In this document: positions 1-6,346 of the stretch, piece after piece | Layout of the letters: each line of letters begins with the position of its first letter | How positions within the stretch are numbered: position 1 is the first letter of the stretch | Assembly: GCA_964575975.1 (NCBI GenBank) | Contig: CAZNTU010000259.1 | Span: forward strand, 1 to 7,694 | Reading direction: 5' to 3' | Length of the DNA: 7,694 nt | From: G963674505 sp964575975 | Lineage (GTDB): Bacteria; Desulfobacterota; Desulfobacteria; Desulfobacterales; SKZT01 | The notes under the pieces: generated by a model | What the model was told of the DNA's origin: nothing | The model's database searches: none | Seen by the model: only the letters and a program-made list of their open reading frames with translations | Translations under genes and position numbers: made by a program

Positions 1-62
1 CTCCAGGGGATACATGGTGTCATTTTTATTTTCCCAGAGGTCAAGAGTTCTGAATGTAAACC

Positions 63-266
63 GTGAAAATTGAATGGGACCCGAAAAAGGCAAATCTTAA
101 TCTTAAGAAGCATGGGGTTGCGTTTGAGGAAGCTGCAACTGCTCTGAGCGACCCCATGGCTGTCACCGGCGCCGATCCCGATCATTCCGAAGAGGGAGAA
201 GCTATCAGGATCATAAGCGCTCGAAAAGCGATTAAAGGAGAACGAAAACTCTATGAAGAAGGATAA
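63..266 (+). pseudogene. brnT: BrnT-family toxin with internal deletion
   Basis: This is a BrnT-like (RelE-fold) ribonuclease toxin, partner of the BrnA-type antitoxin that follows. The N-terminus (EWDPKKANLNLKKHGVAFEEA, residues 4-24, of which WDP and KHGV are the family hallmarks) and the C-terminus (IRIISARKA then ERKLYEEG) fit the family well. Family members are usually about 90 residues; this one has 67. The missing part lies between DPDHS (residues 38-42) and IRIISAR (48-54), where homologues carry a stretch of roughly 24 residues, the FxTIGxS and LLVVxHTER beta-strands. The reading frame is kept, so a shortened protein could be made, but it would lack core strands of the fold and is probably inactive. 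The start is a GTG at 63 with no strong ribosome-binding site. It overlaps the antitoxin gene by 14 bases. The family call is firm; loss of activity is inferred from remembered family sequences. Confidence 0.8.
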
Positions 267-519
267 AGAAACCGATAAAAACGAACTTCGCTCGGAGTAT
301 AAGCGCTCTGATTTTCCCGGCGGTCTTGTCAGAGGCAAGTATGCGAAGCGCTTGAAAGAGTCGTCTAACATCGTCGTCCTCAAGCCGGAGGTTGCTCAAG
401 CTTTCCCAAACGAGGAAGCGGTCAATAATGCGCTTCTTTCTCTTATCGATATAGCACGGAAAACGGTTCGGCCAAAAAGACGTTCCGCCGGATCGTCCCA
501 TAAACGGGAATCACAGTGA
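253..519 (+). CDS. brnA: BrnA-type antitoxin
   Basis: This is an 88-residue antitoxin of the BrnA type, which has a ribbon-helix-helix fold and normally binds BrnT and represses the operon promoter. The central VRGKYAKRLKESSNIVVL block (residues about 26-43) and the following PEVAQAFPNEEAVNNAL helix are characteristic of the family. The C-terminus carries an unusual basic, serine-rich tail (about residues 70-88) after the normal end of the domain; I do not recognise a function for it. The start ATG at 253 lies inside the end of brnT, and a strong AAGGAG at 235-240 precedes it at a rather long spacing of 12 bases, so translational coupling is likely. The antitoxin looks intact although its toxin partner has lost its core. 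Confidence 0.85.
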   Translation: MKKDKETDKNELRSEYKRSDFPGGLVRGKYAKRLKESSNIVVLKPEVAQAFPNEEAVNNALLSLIDIARKTVRPKRRSAGSSHKRESQ

Positions 520-668
520 ACTCTCAAAAATCGAAATTCGGAACCGGTGCCGGACTGCGGCCCGAAAGATGACGTTTCCCATGTTTTCAAGGCCGTTTCC
601 GACTTTCAGCGAACAAGTTTCGACTCATCGACAATCTTCGCCCATTCCCTTGCCGATTTGACGACCAC

Positions 669-720
669 CCGTCCGCTCGCCCTCTTCCGCGACATTTTGC
701 GGAGGAGGGCAGGCGGACGG
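669..720. repeat. Long imperfect inverted repeat (hairpin)
   Basis: Two 22-base arms, 669-690 and 699-720, are separated by the 8-base loop GACATTTT. They pair except at three positions, giving a very GC-rich stem that begins CCGTCCGC and ends GCGGACGG. No T-run follows on either strand, so it is not a typical factor-independent terminator. The size and shape suit a REP-like palindrome or the remnant of a small non-autonomous element; only one copy is present in this window. Confidence 0.75.
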
Positions 721-763
721 GGCACACTTGAACCACATTTGAAAAAGATCGTTGTTAGTTTCG

Positions 764-793
764 TTGACAAAAAGCGAGTTCCTATCTTATTTT
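764..793 (+). promoter_or_regulatory. Possible sigma-70 promoter
   Basis: A consensus -35 box TTGACA (764-769) is followed after 18 bases by TATTTT (788-793), which matches four of six positions of the -10 consensus. It points toward the Phd-like remnant at 990, about 190 bases away. The -35 match is good and the -10 moderate. In a gene-poor stretch such a pair can arise by chance. Confidence 0.35.
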
Positions 794-989
794 CGCCCAA
801 ATTGCAGAAATCGGGGGGCCAAGCCGGATGGCCGAACATACGCCGGAGACCTTTTCGACGTGTTCCCGACGGCTTGGCATCCATTCGGCGCAAACATAAC
901 CTAAGCCGATGGCTAAGCTTAAGGATTTAAACCATGAAAATCACGTAGACGGCATTCTTTTCGATCGGAAAACACCGAAAGGGCCGCAT

Positions 990-1213
990 ATGGAAGTTGG
1001 AATACACGAGGCGAAAACAAAGCCTTCCAAATTGATTCCTCTGGCGCTTGCCGGCGAAGAAACCGTCATTGCCAAGGCCGGCAATTGCGAATTTCTGAAG
1101 CAGCACAATATCTTCCCCCAGTTCTTGGCCGACACAGAGGTCTCCGTGCTCATGCTCGACTTGATGAACCGGACCTCCGAATATCCCATGGAATATATCG
1201 TCGAGGCCCTGGC
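990..1213 (+). pseudogene. Phd/YefM antitoxin N-terminus joined to unknown sequence
   Basis: The first 32 or so residues (MEVGIHEAKTKPSKLI, then LALAGEETVIAKAG) are the N-terminal DNA-binding part of a Phd/YefM-type antitoxin of the kind paired with VapC-like toxins. The start ATG at 990 has AAAGGG at 978-983, six bases upstream. After the AKAG motif, homologues continue with PVARLVP-like sequence; here the frame continues instead with unrelated residues (FLKQHNIFPQFLADTEVSVL and on) that I do not recognise. The frame stays open to a stop at 1289, but codon usage stops looking like coding sequence after about 1211, where the coding signal moves to another frame (see the next feature). This appears to be an antitoxin truncated by a deletion or rearrangement. 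No VapC-type toxin gene follows. Confidence 0.6.
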
Positions 1214-1441
1214 GGCTGCGCCTACGTCATGGGCAACGCGGCACTGGACGTCCCCGCGTCCGGCATCTCCGTGGAGAACGACCTGCTAACGGTGGACGGC
1301 GTGAAAAAAGAGTTTCGCCAGGTCTACAGAAAAGTCCGCCCGGTCAAGCCCGACGTCCTGGCCAAGCAATCCGTCTCGATGGAGGAGTGGGGCGAGGACT
1401 GGCAGAGCGAACCGAGCCTCGCCCGAGCAGCAGCGAAATGA
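1214..1441 (+). pseudogene. Frameshifted C-terminal coding remnant, unknown family
   Basis: From 1214 the coding signal is in a different frame from the preceding feature. It runs GCAYVMGNAALDVP through ENDLLTVDGVKKEFRQVYRK to EEWGEDWQSEPSLARAAAK and a TGA at 1439-1441, with strongly G/C-ending codons throughout. Restoring one missing base at about 1213 would join CTG-GCN in the upstream frame to GGC-TGC here, producing one continuous protein of which this is the C-terminus. That fits a single-base deletion in an older gene. I do not recognise the family. The tail is acidic and tryptophan-containing (EEWGEDW). A terminator follows at 1508. Assignment as a pseudogene rests on codon pattern and frame break, not on a matched homologue. 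Confidence 0.5.
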
Positions 1442-1507
1442 CAGGCGGCTCGAAAAGCCCGCCGTGATAATCAAGGCCCGTTCGGCTAAACAATTGGCTA
1501 CTAAGAC

Positions 1508-1556
1508 AAACGGCCGCGAAAGGCGAAGAAATCTTTCGACTTTCGCGGCCGTTTTA
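1508..1556 (+). terminator. Factor-independent terminator
   Basis: A perfect 15-base stem (AAACGGCCGCGAAAG at 1508-1522 with its complement at 1540-1554) and a 17-base loop are followed by a short T-run. The A-run upstream and T-run downstream would let it stop transcription in both directions. It sits after the remnant ending at 1441 and insulates the yefM/yoeB unit that follows. Confidence 0.75.
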
Positions 1557-1600
1557 ATTCGCCAATAAAAGCACGAGGTATGGTGCCTGGCGATTTTCAA

Positions 1601-1629
1601 TTGATTCCGACAATATAAAGGGCTATATT
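1601..1629 (+). promoter_or_regulatory. Sigma-70-type promoter for the yefM/yoeB unit
   Basis: TTGATT (1601-1606) and TATATT (1624-1629) are separated by exactly 17 bases. The pair lies between the terminator and the yefM-like start, giving a leader of about 45 bases with a ribosome-binding site AGGAGA at 1669-1674. YefM-type antitoxins usually repress their own promoter together with the toxin; I did not find a clear operator palindrome. Confidence 0.6.
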
Positions 1630-1682
1630 TCCCAAAAACGATCTGATTTCGACCGACAAGTCCGGGATAGGAGAAGACGACG

Positions 1683-1886
1683 ATGAACGATATCCAATAT
1701 GTTTCCGACGAAAACAACAATGTAACCGCCGTTATCGTGCCAATAGAGCTTTGGCGGGAGATTTCGTCCGAAAAGGAAACGGCCTATCTTTTGAAGAGCG
1801 AGAATATGAAGAAGAGACTGATGGAAGCCAAAAGCCGAGACGAGGGATTAGACTTTGAAGAAGCATGCGAGAAGCTTGGAGTTTGA
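1683..1886 (+). CDS. yefM: YefM/Phd-type antitoxin
   Basis: This is a 67-residue antitoxin of the YefM/RelB-like type found with YoeB/Txe toxins. It begins with a short N-terminal strand-and-turn region (QYVSDENNNVTAVIVPIELW, residues 5-24), the usual ENGN-x-TAVVVPIxxW pattern. A helical C-terminal toxin-binding tail follows, with TAYLLKSENMKKRLMEA (residues 33-49) and FEEACEKLGV at the end. It is somewhat shorter than E. coli YefM but typical of this environmental subgroup. The start ATG has AGGAGA 8 bases upstream and a well-placed promoter. It overlaps the toxin remnant by about 30 bases. The gene looks intact. Confidence 0.85.
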   Translation: MNDIQYVSDENNNVTAVIVPIELWREISSEKETAYLLKSENMKKRLMEAKSRDEGLDFEEACEKLGV

Positions 1887-2125
1887 TCCCGCCGGATTCG
1901 AGGACTTGGCAGGGTGGATTGAAAAGGACCGCAAGAAGGCCTTGCAGATAGTCAAGCTGATAAAGGAGGTTCATAGAAATCCTTTTTCCGGCGCCGGCAA
2001 ACCCGAGCCTTTGAAACATGAATTGTCAGGGTGCTGGTCTCGCCGCATCGATCGGGAACATCGCCTTGTATAAGAAATACGGGAAGAAAAAGATACGCAT
2101 ACTGTCTTGCCGATACCATTATTGA
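1855..2125 (+). pseudogene. yoeB: YoeB/Txe-family toxin, frameshifted near its C-terminus
   Basis: This is a ribosome-dependent mRNA interferase of the YoeB (RelE superfamily) type. It matches the family from SLEFDPAGFEDLAGW through RNPFSGAGKPEPLKHELSG to WSRRIDREHRLV. The reading frame then meets TAA at 2071-2073, giving 72 residues from the TTG at 1855. Read one base on, from 2069, the DNA encodes the expected ending YKKYGKKKIRILSCRYHY with a TGA at 2123-2125. Restoring two bases (a TA in GTATAAG) rejoins the frames, so a small deletion in a TA repeat is the simplest cause. The family's catalytic Glu (in KHEL) and Arg (in WSRR) remain, while the C-terminal His-Tyr pair is cut off. The start is uncertain: TTG at 1855 or TTG at 1876, both inside the antitoxin gene. 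Sequencing error is the main alternative to true inactivation. Confidence 0.85.
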
Positions 2126-2210
2126 TCCTCGGCTGTTCGCTTAACCGTCGATACGAACAAACGCCCGTCTTTCCTTATTAAATAAACTCTTGTCGGATGC
2201 ATATGATGCC

Positions 2211-2594
2211 ATGATAGAAATGCGATTCAGAGTCTCGAAAGAATATCTTGAAGACGCGTATAGCCTTTTTCGGGCAGGCAGGACGAATAGCGCTGTCTCG
2301 AGGGCGTATTATGCTTCTTATCAGGCGATGTGGGCGGCTCTGGGGGATCCTCCGACAGGAAGCTGGAAACATCTTGCGATCATAAATCATTTCGTTCGAG
2401 GATACTGGTTCGAACCCGATCACGACTCCTGTGGCGCGGGATTGCTGGAGGAAATGCGATTGCCCTTGAGGCGTTTGTACTCTTACAGGATAAAAAGCGA
2501 CTACGATGCGGAAAAGACGGAAAAAAGCGCTGTCGGATTATTGCTCGGTACCGTAAGCGAGCTTATCGATATTATAGAAAAAAAAGGTGGTTGA
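2211..2594 (+). CDS. UPF0332-type HEPN domain protein
   Basis: This is a 127-residue all-helical HEPN-superfamily protein of the UPF0332 type. The N-terminal helix (SKEYLEDAYSLFRAGRTNSAVSRAYYASYQAMW) contains the hallmark SRAYYA at residues 30-35, and the later helix holds YRIKSDYD (92-99), equivalent to the family's LRxxADYD. HEPN proteins are often ribonuclease toxins using an Rx4-6H motif. I see no clear Rx4-6H here: the position after SRAYYA usually occupied by FHA reads YQA. Nuclease activity is therefore uncertain and it may act by binding. No strong ribosome-binding site is visible; ATG 2211 is chosen, with TTG 2190 and ATG 2220 as alternatives. The stop is one base from the next gene's start, implying co-translation with that small partner. 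Confidence 0.75.
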   Translation: MIEMRFRVSKEYLEDAYSLFRAGRTNSAVSRAYYASYQAMWAALGDPPTGSWKHLAIINHFVRGYWFEPDHDSCGAGLLEEMRLPLRRLYSYRIKSDYDAEKTEKSAVGLLLGTVSELIDIIEKKGG

Positions 2595-2595
2595 T

Positions 2596-2853
2596 ATGGC
2601 GGAGACAGAGTCGTCGGAAAAAAAATTGGCGAAAGCCGTGACAATGCTGGTGGATTCGTTGCATCGACTTTACAAGGATATCCGCATCGTCCCGATTCCC
2701 ACCTACGAAGACGAGGATTTTGCCATCGAGGTCACGATCCCCCGTATTCTCTCGGAAGACGAGGTTCTCGATAGATGCCATCGAGAATGCATAAAGGCGG
2801 AAGACGAATTCGACGTGTATATTTTGCCCAAAGTTGTAGTCGAGTCCGGTTGA
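2596..2853 (+). CDS. Small acidic partner of the HEPN protein, possibly a degenerate MNT fold
   Basis: This 85-residue protein starts at an ATG one base after the HEPN stop, with AGGTGG at 2585-2590 as ribosome-binding site. I do not recognise it with certainty. Its layout is helix (8-27), strand RIVPIP (30-35), acidic loop YEDED, strand FAIEVTIP (42-49), helix EDEVLDRCHRECIKAEDEFD (54-73), strand VYILPKVVV (74-82). That order, and DEDFAIEV in the place of a DSDIDLLV motif, recalls the second half of minimal nucleotidyltransferases (MNT), the usual antitoxin partners of HEPN toxins. The glycine-serine nucleotide-binding motif and the paired catalytic aspartates are absent, so enzymatic activity is unlikely. 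By position it is the candidate antitoxin or binding partner of the HEPN protein. The existence of the gene is well supported; the fold is inference. Confidence 0.65.
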   Translation: MAETESSEKKLAKAVTMLVDSLHRLYKDIRIVPIPTYEDEDFAIEVTIPRILSEDEVLDRCHRECIKAEDEFDVYILPKVVVESG

Positions 2854-3005
2854 TTTAGGGATTTGGATGCATCGGCTACAACCGAAGGTATGGATATTGG
2901 ATATGTGACTGCTGAGTATATAGGCGCTTGTCAATGCTCTGTCTCATCTTAACCGAACTCGTCTACTGGGGATGAAGGAAAACAAATTTTATTCATAAGA
3001 GTATT

Positions 3006-5207
3006 ATGGCCATCAGAAAAAGATTGATAAAAACGGAAAAACTGAGTTGGTCGTTTCATCCGAGGGTGTTCATGTCGCTTGGCGCGGAGTTGGTGACAAA
3101 CGATCTTGTGGCCATTGTGGAGCTTGTTAAAAACGCTTATGACGCTTTCGCCACGCGGGTGGATATTCGATTCGCCAAGGACGAAGAAACATCGGAAAGA
3201 GTCTTGGAAATATCGGATAACGGTTGCGGCATGGATTACGATACTATCGTGGATTCATGGACCATGGTGGGCACGCCTTTCAAGGCCTTGCGCAAATCCG
3301 TTTCCAGAGGGGACAAGAAGAGGCGCGTTACCGGCGAAAAGGGACTGGGGCGGCTTTCGGCGGCACGATTGGGCAAAAGGTTGTCGATGTACACCAAGCA
3401 ATCCGGCGGCCCCTGCTACCGGGTCCAGGTGAATTGGGGAAGCTTGGAAAACGCGGAGGATCTGTCCCAATGCGATATTCTTTTGCGAGAAGTGAGCAGC
3501 GATGCCATTCAAGGGGACCAAGGCACGACGCTTCGCATCGAAAATCTTAACGGCGATTGGGATTTCGACGACCAAGGAGGTCTTCCGGATTTGAAAACCG
3601 AGCTGGCCCGCTTCGTACCGCCTTTCAAGGATCAAAGCGATTTCAGCATTTATCTCGCCTTGCCCGGGGAAAATCAAGATCCCGCGAAAATCAAGCCGGA
3701 AAAGATTCTGTACCATCCGAAGTACATCGTCAAAGGCGAAGTGGACGGATACGGCTTGTTCAATTACGAGTACGAATTCCGTGAAAAAACGAGCGGCCGA
3801 AAGGAAAACGAATCGATCGATTTATTGGAAGAACGTTCAACGGCGAGGGAAAAAAACGAATTGACGCCGTCAGGACGATCGGCGACGCAGTGCGGTCCCT
3901 TCGAAGTTGAAATAAGGGCGTGGGACATGGACAAGGAATCTCTTTTGGAACTCTCCGACCGGTTCGATCTTCCAAGAAAAGTGACGAAAATAAGAAATTT
4001 GATTTCAAACAGTCCTTTTGCGGGTATCTCCCTTTACAGGGACGGTGTTCTTGTTCTGCCCAAACAAATCGAGGTCGAAAAAAATCAAAAGCTGTCGAAG
4101 AGCGACTGGCTCGGCATAAACCTCAGACGTATCAGCAGAGTCGGCAAAAGAGTCGATGTTCGGCAAATGATCGGTTACATCAATATAGGCGCGGATAGCA
4201 ACCCTCGTTTAAAGGACACGGCGGACCGCGAGCGACTGGTCGATAACGCGGCTTCGAGGCAATTGCAGAAGTTGGTTTTCAAAATCCTGACTCGCCTTGA
4301 AGAACTCAGGGATAAAGATCGAACCGAACCATCACATAAAGAGCCTCCTCTAAAAGGTCTGTTCGACAACCTGAAAAAGCCCGACCTTGCTTCAAAGCTG
4401 AAAAACATTGAAAGGGAAAATGGCGGATGGAAGGAGATCCATCGGGCGGCTCGGGAACACGCGAGCGAACTGGAAAAATCCGTCGATGAAATCCAACAAC
4501 GTTTTTTCTATTACAGCCGCCTCGCCAGCGTGGGATCCTTGGCGATGCTTCTCCAACACGAGGTCGGCAACAATGTGCCTATTATCGCAAGCCTGAATTC
4601 GTATCTCAGAAAAAATATGGCCCAACTGACCGGATTGAAATACTTGGAAGGCAGGCTCGAACGCTCCGAAACCTCCGTGAGAAGCCTGAAAAGGCTTGCG
4701 GATTTATTCTCCCCACTGGCCAATCGAACATTCGGGACCCGCAGGCGCAACAGCGCGGTGGAAGACGTAATTGGAAACGCAGTCCAATGGCATGGCAAAG
4801 AGTTAAAAAAATCCAAAATCGATTTTGCGCTCGATTCGGACAAGGAAACTTTGGCGGCTGTCGATCCTGGAGAATTGACGGCCATTATCGAAAACTTGAT
4901 GACAAACGCTCTCTATTGGTTGGAGAGGAGTCCGAAAGATCGGCGAGAAATATTGGTTGAAGTAACATCGGATGAAAAAAGCGACAGAATTGAAATTTTG
5001 TTCCACGATTCGGGTCCAGGGGTGGACCAGGGCGACGAGGAAAGGATATTCTGGCCCGGAGTGACTAAAAAGGATGGCGGCATCGGCATGGGGCTGACTG
5101 TCGCGTCCGAGTTGGTCGCCCAAAACGAAGGGAAAATGGTTCTTGTCACGCCCGGTCTTCTCGGCGGCGCCACTTTCAAATTCGATTTACCCAAGGCGGG
5201 AGCGTAA
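3006..5207 (+). CDS. Dual GHKL ATPase: MORC-like ATPase fused to histidine kinase
   Basis: A soluble 733-residue sensor kinase with no signal peptide or membrane segment, so it should sense something in the cytosol. The N-terminal GHKL ATPase domain has all Bergerat motifs: E39-LVKN43-AYDA, D71-NGCG, and G110-EKGLG. Residues about 300-430 match the S5-like transducer of MORC/Hsp90-type ATPases (ISLYRDGVLVLP at 341-352, then DWLGI, IGYINI and a RE-containing ADRERL at 406-411). A helical segment then leads to the H-box with the likely phospho-acceptor H518 (LLQHEVGNN). The C-terminal kinase ATPase domain has N-box E629-N630 and N634, D668-SGPG, and G691-GIGMG. Such MORC-like ATPases are known from restriction-modification neighbourhoods. 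The gene follows a 152-base gap and lies two bases before the response-regulator gene, its obvious phosphotransfer partner. Weak AAGAG at 2997-3001 precedes the ATG. Domain calls are firm; the sensed signal is unknown. Confidence 0.88.
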   Translation: MAIRKRLIKTEKLSWSFHPRVFMSLGAELVTNDLVAIVELVKNAYDAFATRVDIRFAKDEETSERVLEISDNGCGMDYDTIVDSWTMVGTPFKALRKSVSRGDKKRRVTGEKGLGRLSAARLGKRLSMYTKQSGGPCYRVQVNWGSLENAEDLSQCDILLREVSSDAIQGDQGTTLRIENLNGDWDFDDQGGLPDLKTELARFVPPFKDQSDFSIYLALPGENQDPAKIKPEKILYHPKYIVKGEVDGYGLFNYEYEFREKTSGRKENESIDLLEERSTAREKNELTPSGRSATQCGPFEVEIRAWDMDKESLLELSDRFDLPRKVTKIRNLISNSPFAGISLYRDGVLVLPKQIEVEKNQKLSKSDWLGINLRRISRVGKRVDVRQMIGYINIGADSNPRLKDTADRERLVDNAASRQLQKLVFKILTRLEELRDKDRTEPSHKEPPLKGLFDNLKKPDLASKLKNIERENGGWKEIHRAAREHASELEKSVDEIQQRFFYYSRLASVGSLAMLLQHEVGNNVPIIASLNSYLRKNMAQLTGLKYLEGRLERSETSVRSLKRLADLFSPLANRTFGTRRRNSAVEDVIGNAVQWHGKELKKSKIDFALDSDKETLAAVDPGELTAIIENLMTNALYWLERSPKDRREILVEVTSDEKSDRIEILFHDSGPGVDQGDEERIFWPGVTKKDGGIGMGLTVASELVAQNEGKMVLVTPGLLGGATFKFDLPKAGA

Positions 5208-5209
5208 AA

Positions 5210-6346
5210 ATGAAAACGAACATTCTGATCGTCGAAGATGAACAAAAGATTGTCGATGAACTGCGAGACAGCCTCGAGGAAGCGGAGTTGGAGTTCGGTT
5301 TGGATATAATGGACTTTGACGGTGCGCTCGAAAGCATCGGCGACAAAGCGCCGGATGTGTTGATTTTGGATGTTTACGAGGGCAAGCCGAACGTTGGGGA
5401 AGCCAAGGGAAAAACCATCTACGATACTATATGGGAAAAAAATTTCGTTCCCTTGATTTTTGCATCGGCGTCAATCGAAGAGGACCTGGTTCAAAAAGCG
5501 GAAAGCCATCCTTTGATGCATTATTTGTGTAAAAACGAGGAGAATTTTTACGAAACTCTTGTGGCATGGATAAAAAAGTTTATTCCTATAGGAGCCGGAA
5601 TCAGGGAAATAAAAATGGAATTGTGCGAGAAAGCCACCAAATGCGCCCAGAGCGCTCTCGTCAATGTGGCTCCCCATGCCATTGGTCTTGACGAGCCGCC
5701 GGAAAATAGCCTGGCGATACTGAAAAGCGTGGCGGGAAGACGTCTTGCCGCGCAAATGCTGTTTCGAAACGAAAAGGAAAGAGGAGAGATTTTTGCATGG
5801 GAGCGATACATCTATCCTCCTGTGGCGAATCACTTGCTGACGGGCGACATTCTCAAATCCGTCAAAGACGACGGAAACGATTCGGAATCGTTCCGGGTAA
5901 TACTCACGCCCTCTTGCGACTTGGCTCAAGGCAAAACCGACGTCGCTCTTGCGGCGTGTTGCGTGAAAGCTCACGAATTATGGTCGAAATGCGATTTGAC
6001 GCAGAAAAGGGATAAAGCCCTGAGCAAAGGGTTCTCGAAAATAAGATCGATATTGTCGAGATCGCAGGAATCCGGCTACAAACTCTTGCCGGCGTACGCC
6101 GGTTTGATACCGCACATGGCGATATGTTTCAGAAAACTCGAGGTTTTGAAAATCTCGGAAAACGGCAAGATCGTTTCCCTTGACGGAACCGAATATCGAA
6201 GAGTAGTATCCATGGACAGCCCGTTTCGAGAACAATTGACATGGGCCTATCTCGAAGTCGCCGGAAGAATCGGCGTGCCGGATCAAGACATGAATCATTG
6301 GATAAGGGGTGTCATGGATGAAATCGATCCTCCCTCTCGGAAATAA
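5210..6346 (+). CDS. Response regulator with uncharacterised C-terminal domain
   Basis: A 378-residue protein. Residues 1-125 form a CheY-like receiver domain with acidic pair E9-D10, phospho-acceptor D54 (LILDVYEG), switch residue S86 (FASAS) and K108 (YLCK), so it should accept phosphate from the kinase encoded two bases upstream. The remaining 250 residues are not a winged-helix, LuxR, LytTR, GGDEF or EAL domain. They contain a helical part (about 130-195), WERYIYPPVANHLLTGDI (197-214), and a strand with a striking Cys-Asp motif, ILTPSCDLAQGK (231-242), then more cysteines (C250, C251) and a C-terminal mixed region ending near the methyltransferase start. The PSCD motif with surrounding strands suggests a conserved enzymatic or binding site, but I do not assign a function. 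The ribosome-binding site is GGGAG at 5198-5202. The 3' end overlaps the methyltransferase gene by 29 bases. Confidence 0.85.
   Translation: MKTNILIVEDEQKIVDELRDSLEEAELEFGLDIMDFDGALESIGDKAPDVLILDVYEGKPNVGEAKGKTIYDTIWEKNFVPLIFASASIEEDLVQKAESHPLMHYLCKNEENFYETLVAWIKKFIPIGAGIREIKMELCEKATKCAQSALVNVAPHAIGLDEPPENSLAILKSVAGRRLAAQMLFRNEKERGEIFAWERYIYPPVANHLLTGDILKSVKDDGNDSESFRVILTPSCDLAQGKTDVALAACCVKAHELWSKCDLTQKRDKALSKGFSKIRSILSRSQESGYKLLPAYAGLIPHMAICFRKLEVLKISENGKIVSLDGTEYRRVVSMDSPFREQLTWAYLEVAGRIGVPDQDMNHWIRGVMDEIDPPSRK

Larger units (their letters stand above)
520..989. other. Gene-poor interval of about 470 bases
   Basis: I see no convincing gene here. An open frame at 547-930 has no ribosome-binding site, runs straight through the hairpin at 669-720 and has an arginine- and serine-rich composition typical of spurious translation; the opposite strand is no better. 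The interval does hold the long hairpin, a promoter-like pair of boxes at 764-793, and a 9-base inverted repeat (818-826 with 870-878). The last part, 909-989, continues in frame into the Phd-like remnant, but the ribosome-binding site favours the start at 990. Confidence 0.6.

Noticed and set aside
818..889. Interleaved inverted repeats (818-826 with 870-878, 831-836 with 884-889) suggesting a structured RNA
   Set aside because: The paired segments are only 9 and 6 bases, with loops over 40 bases, and no promoter-terminator pair frames them; chance is adequate.
547..930. 127-codon open frame on the plus strand
   Set aside because: It has no ribosome-binding site, reads through the hairpin at 669-720, and the translation has the arginine-rich look of non-coding GC-rich DNA.
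933..947. Five-codon ATG-to-TAG leader peptide
   Set aside because: It has no ribosome-binding site or attenuator-like structure after it.
2060..2125. Programmed frameshifting in the YoeB-like gene
   Set aside because: The site lacks a slippery heptamer, and reaching the second frame needs a +1 or -2 shift; loss of a TA repeat unit is simpler.
1..2125. Integron cassette array, suggested by serial toxin-antitoxin genes
   Set aside because: I found no attC-like core sites or paired inverted ends between the genes, and no integrase.
2928..2955. TTGTCA as the -35 box of a promoter for the kinase operon
   Set aside because: No acceptable -10 box lies 15-19 bases downstream, so the operon promoter remains unplaced within the 152-base gap.
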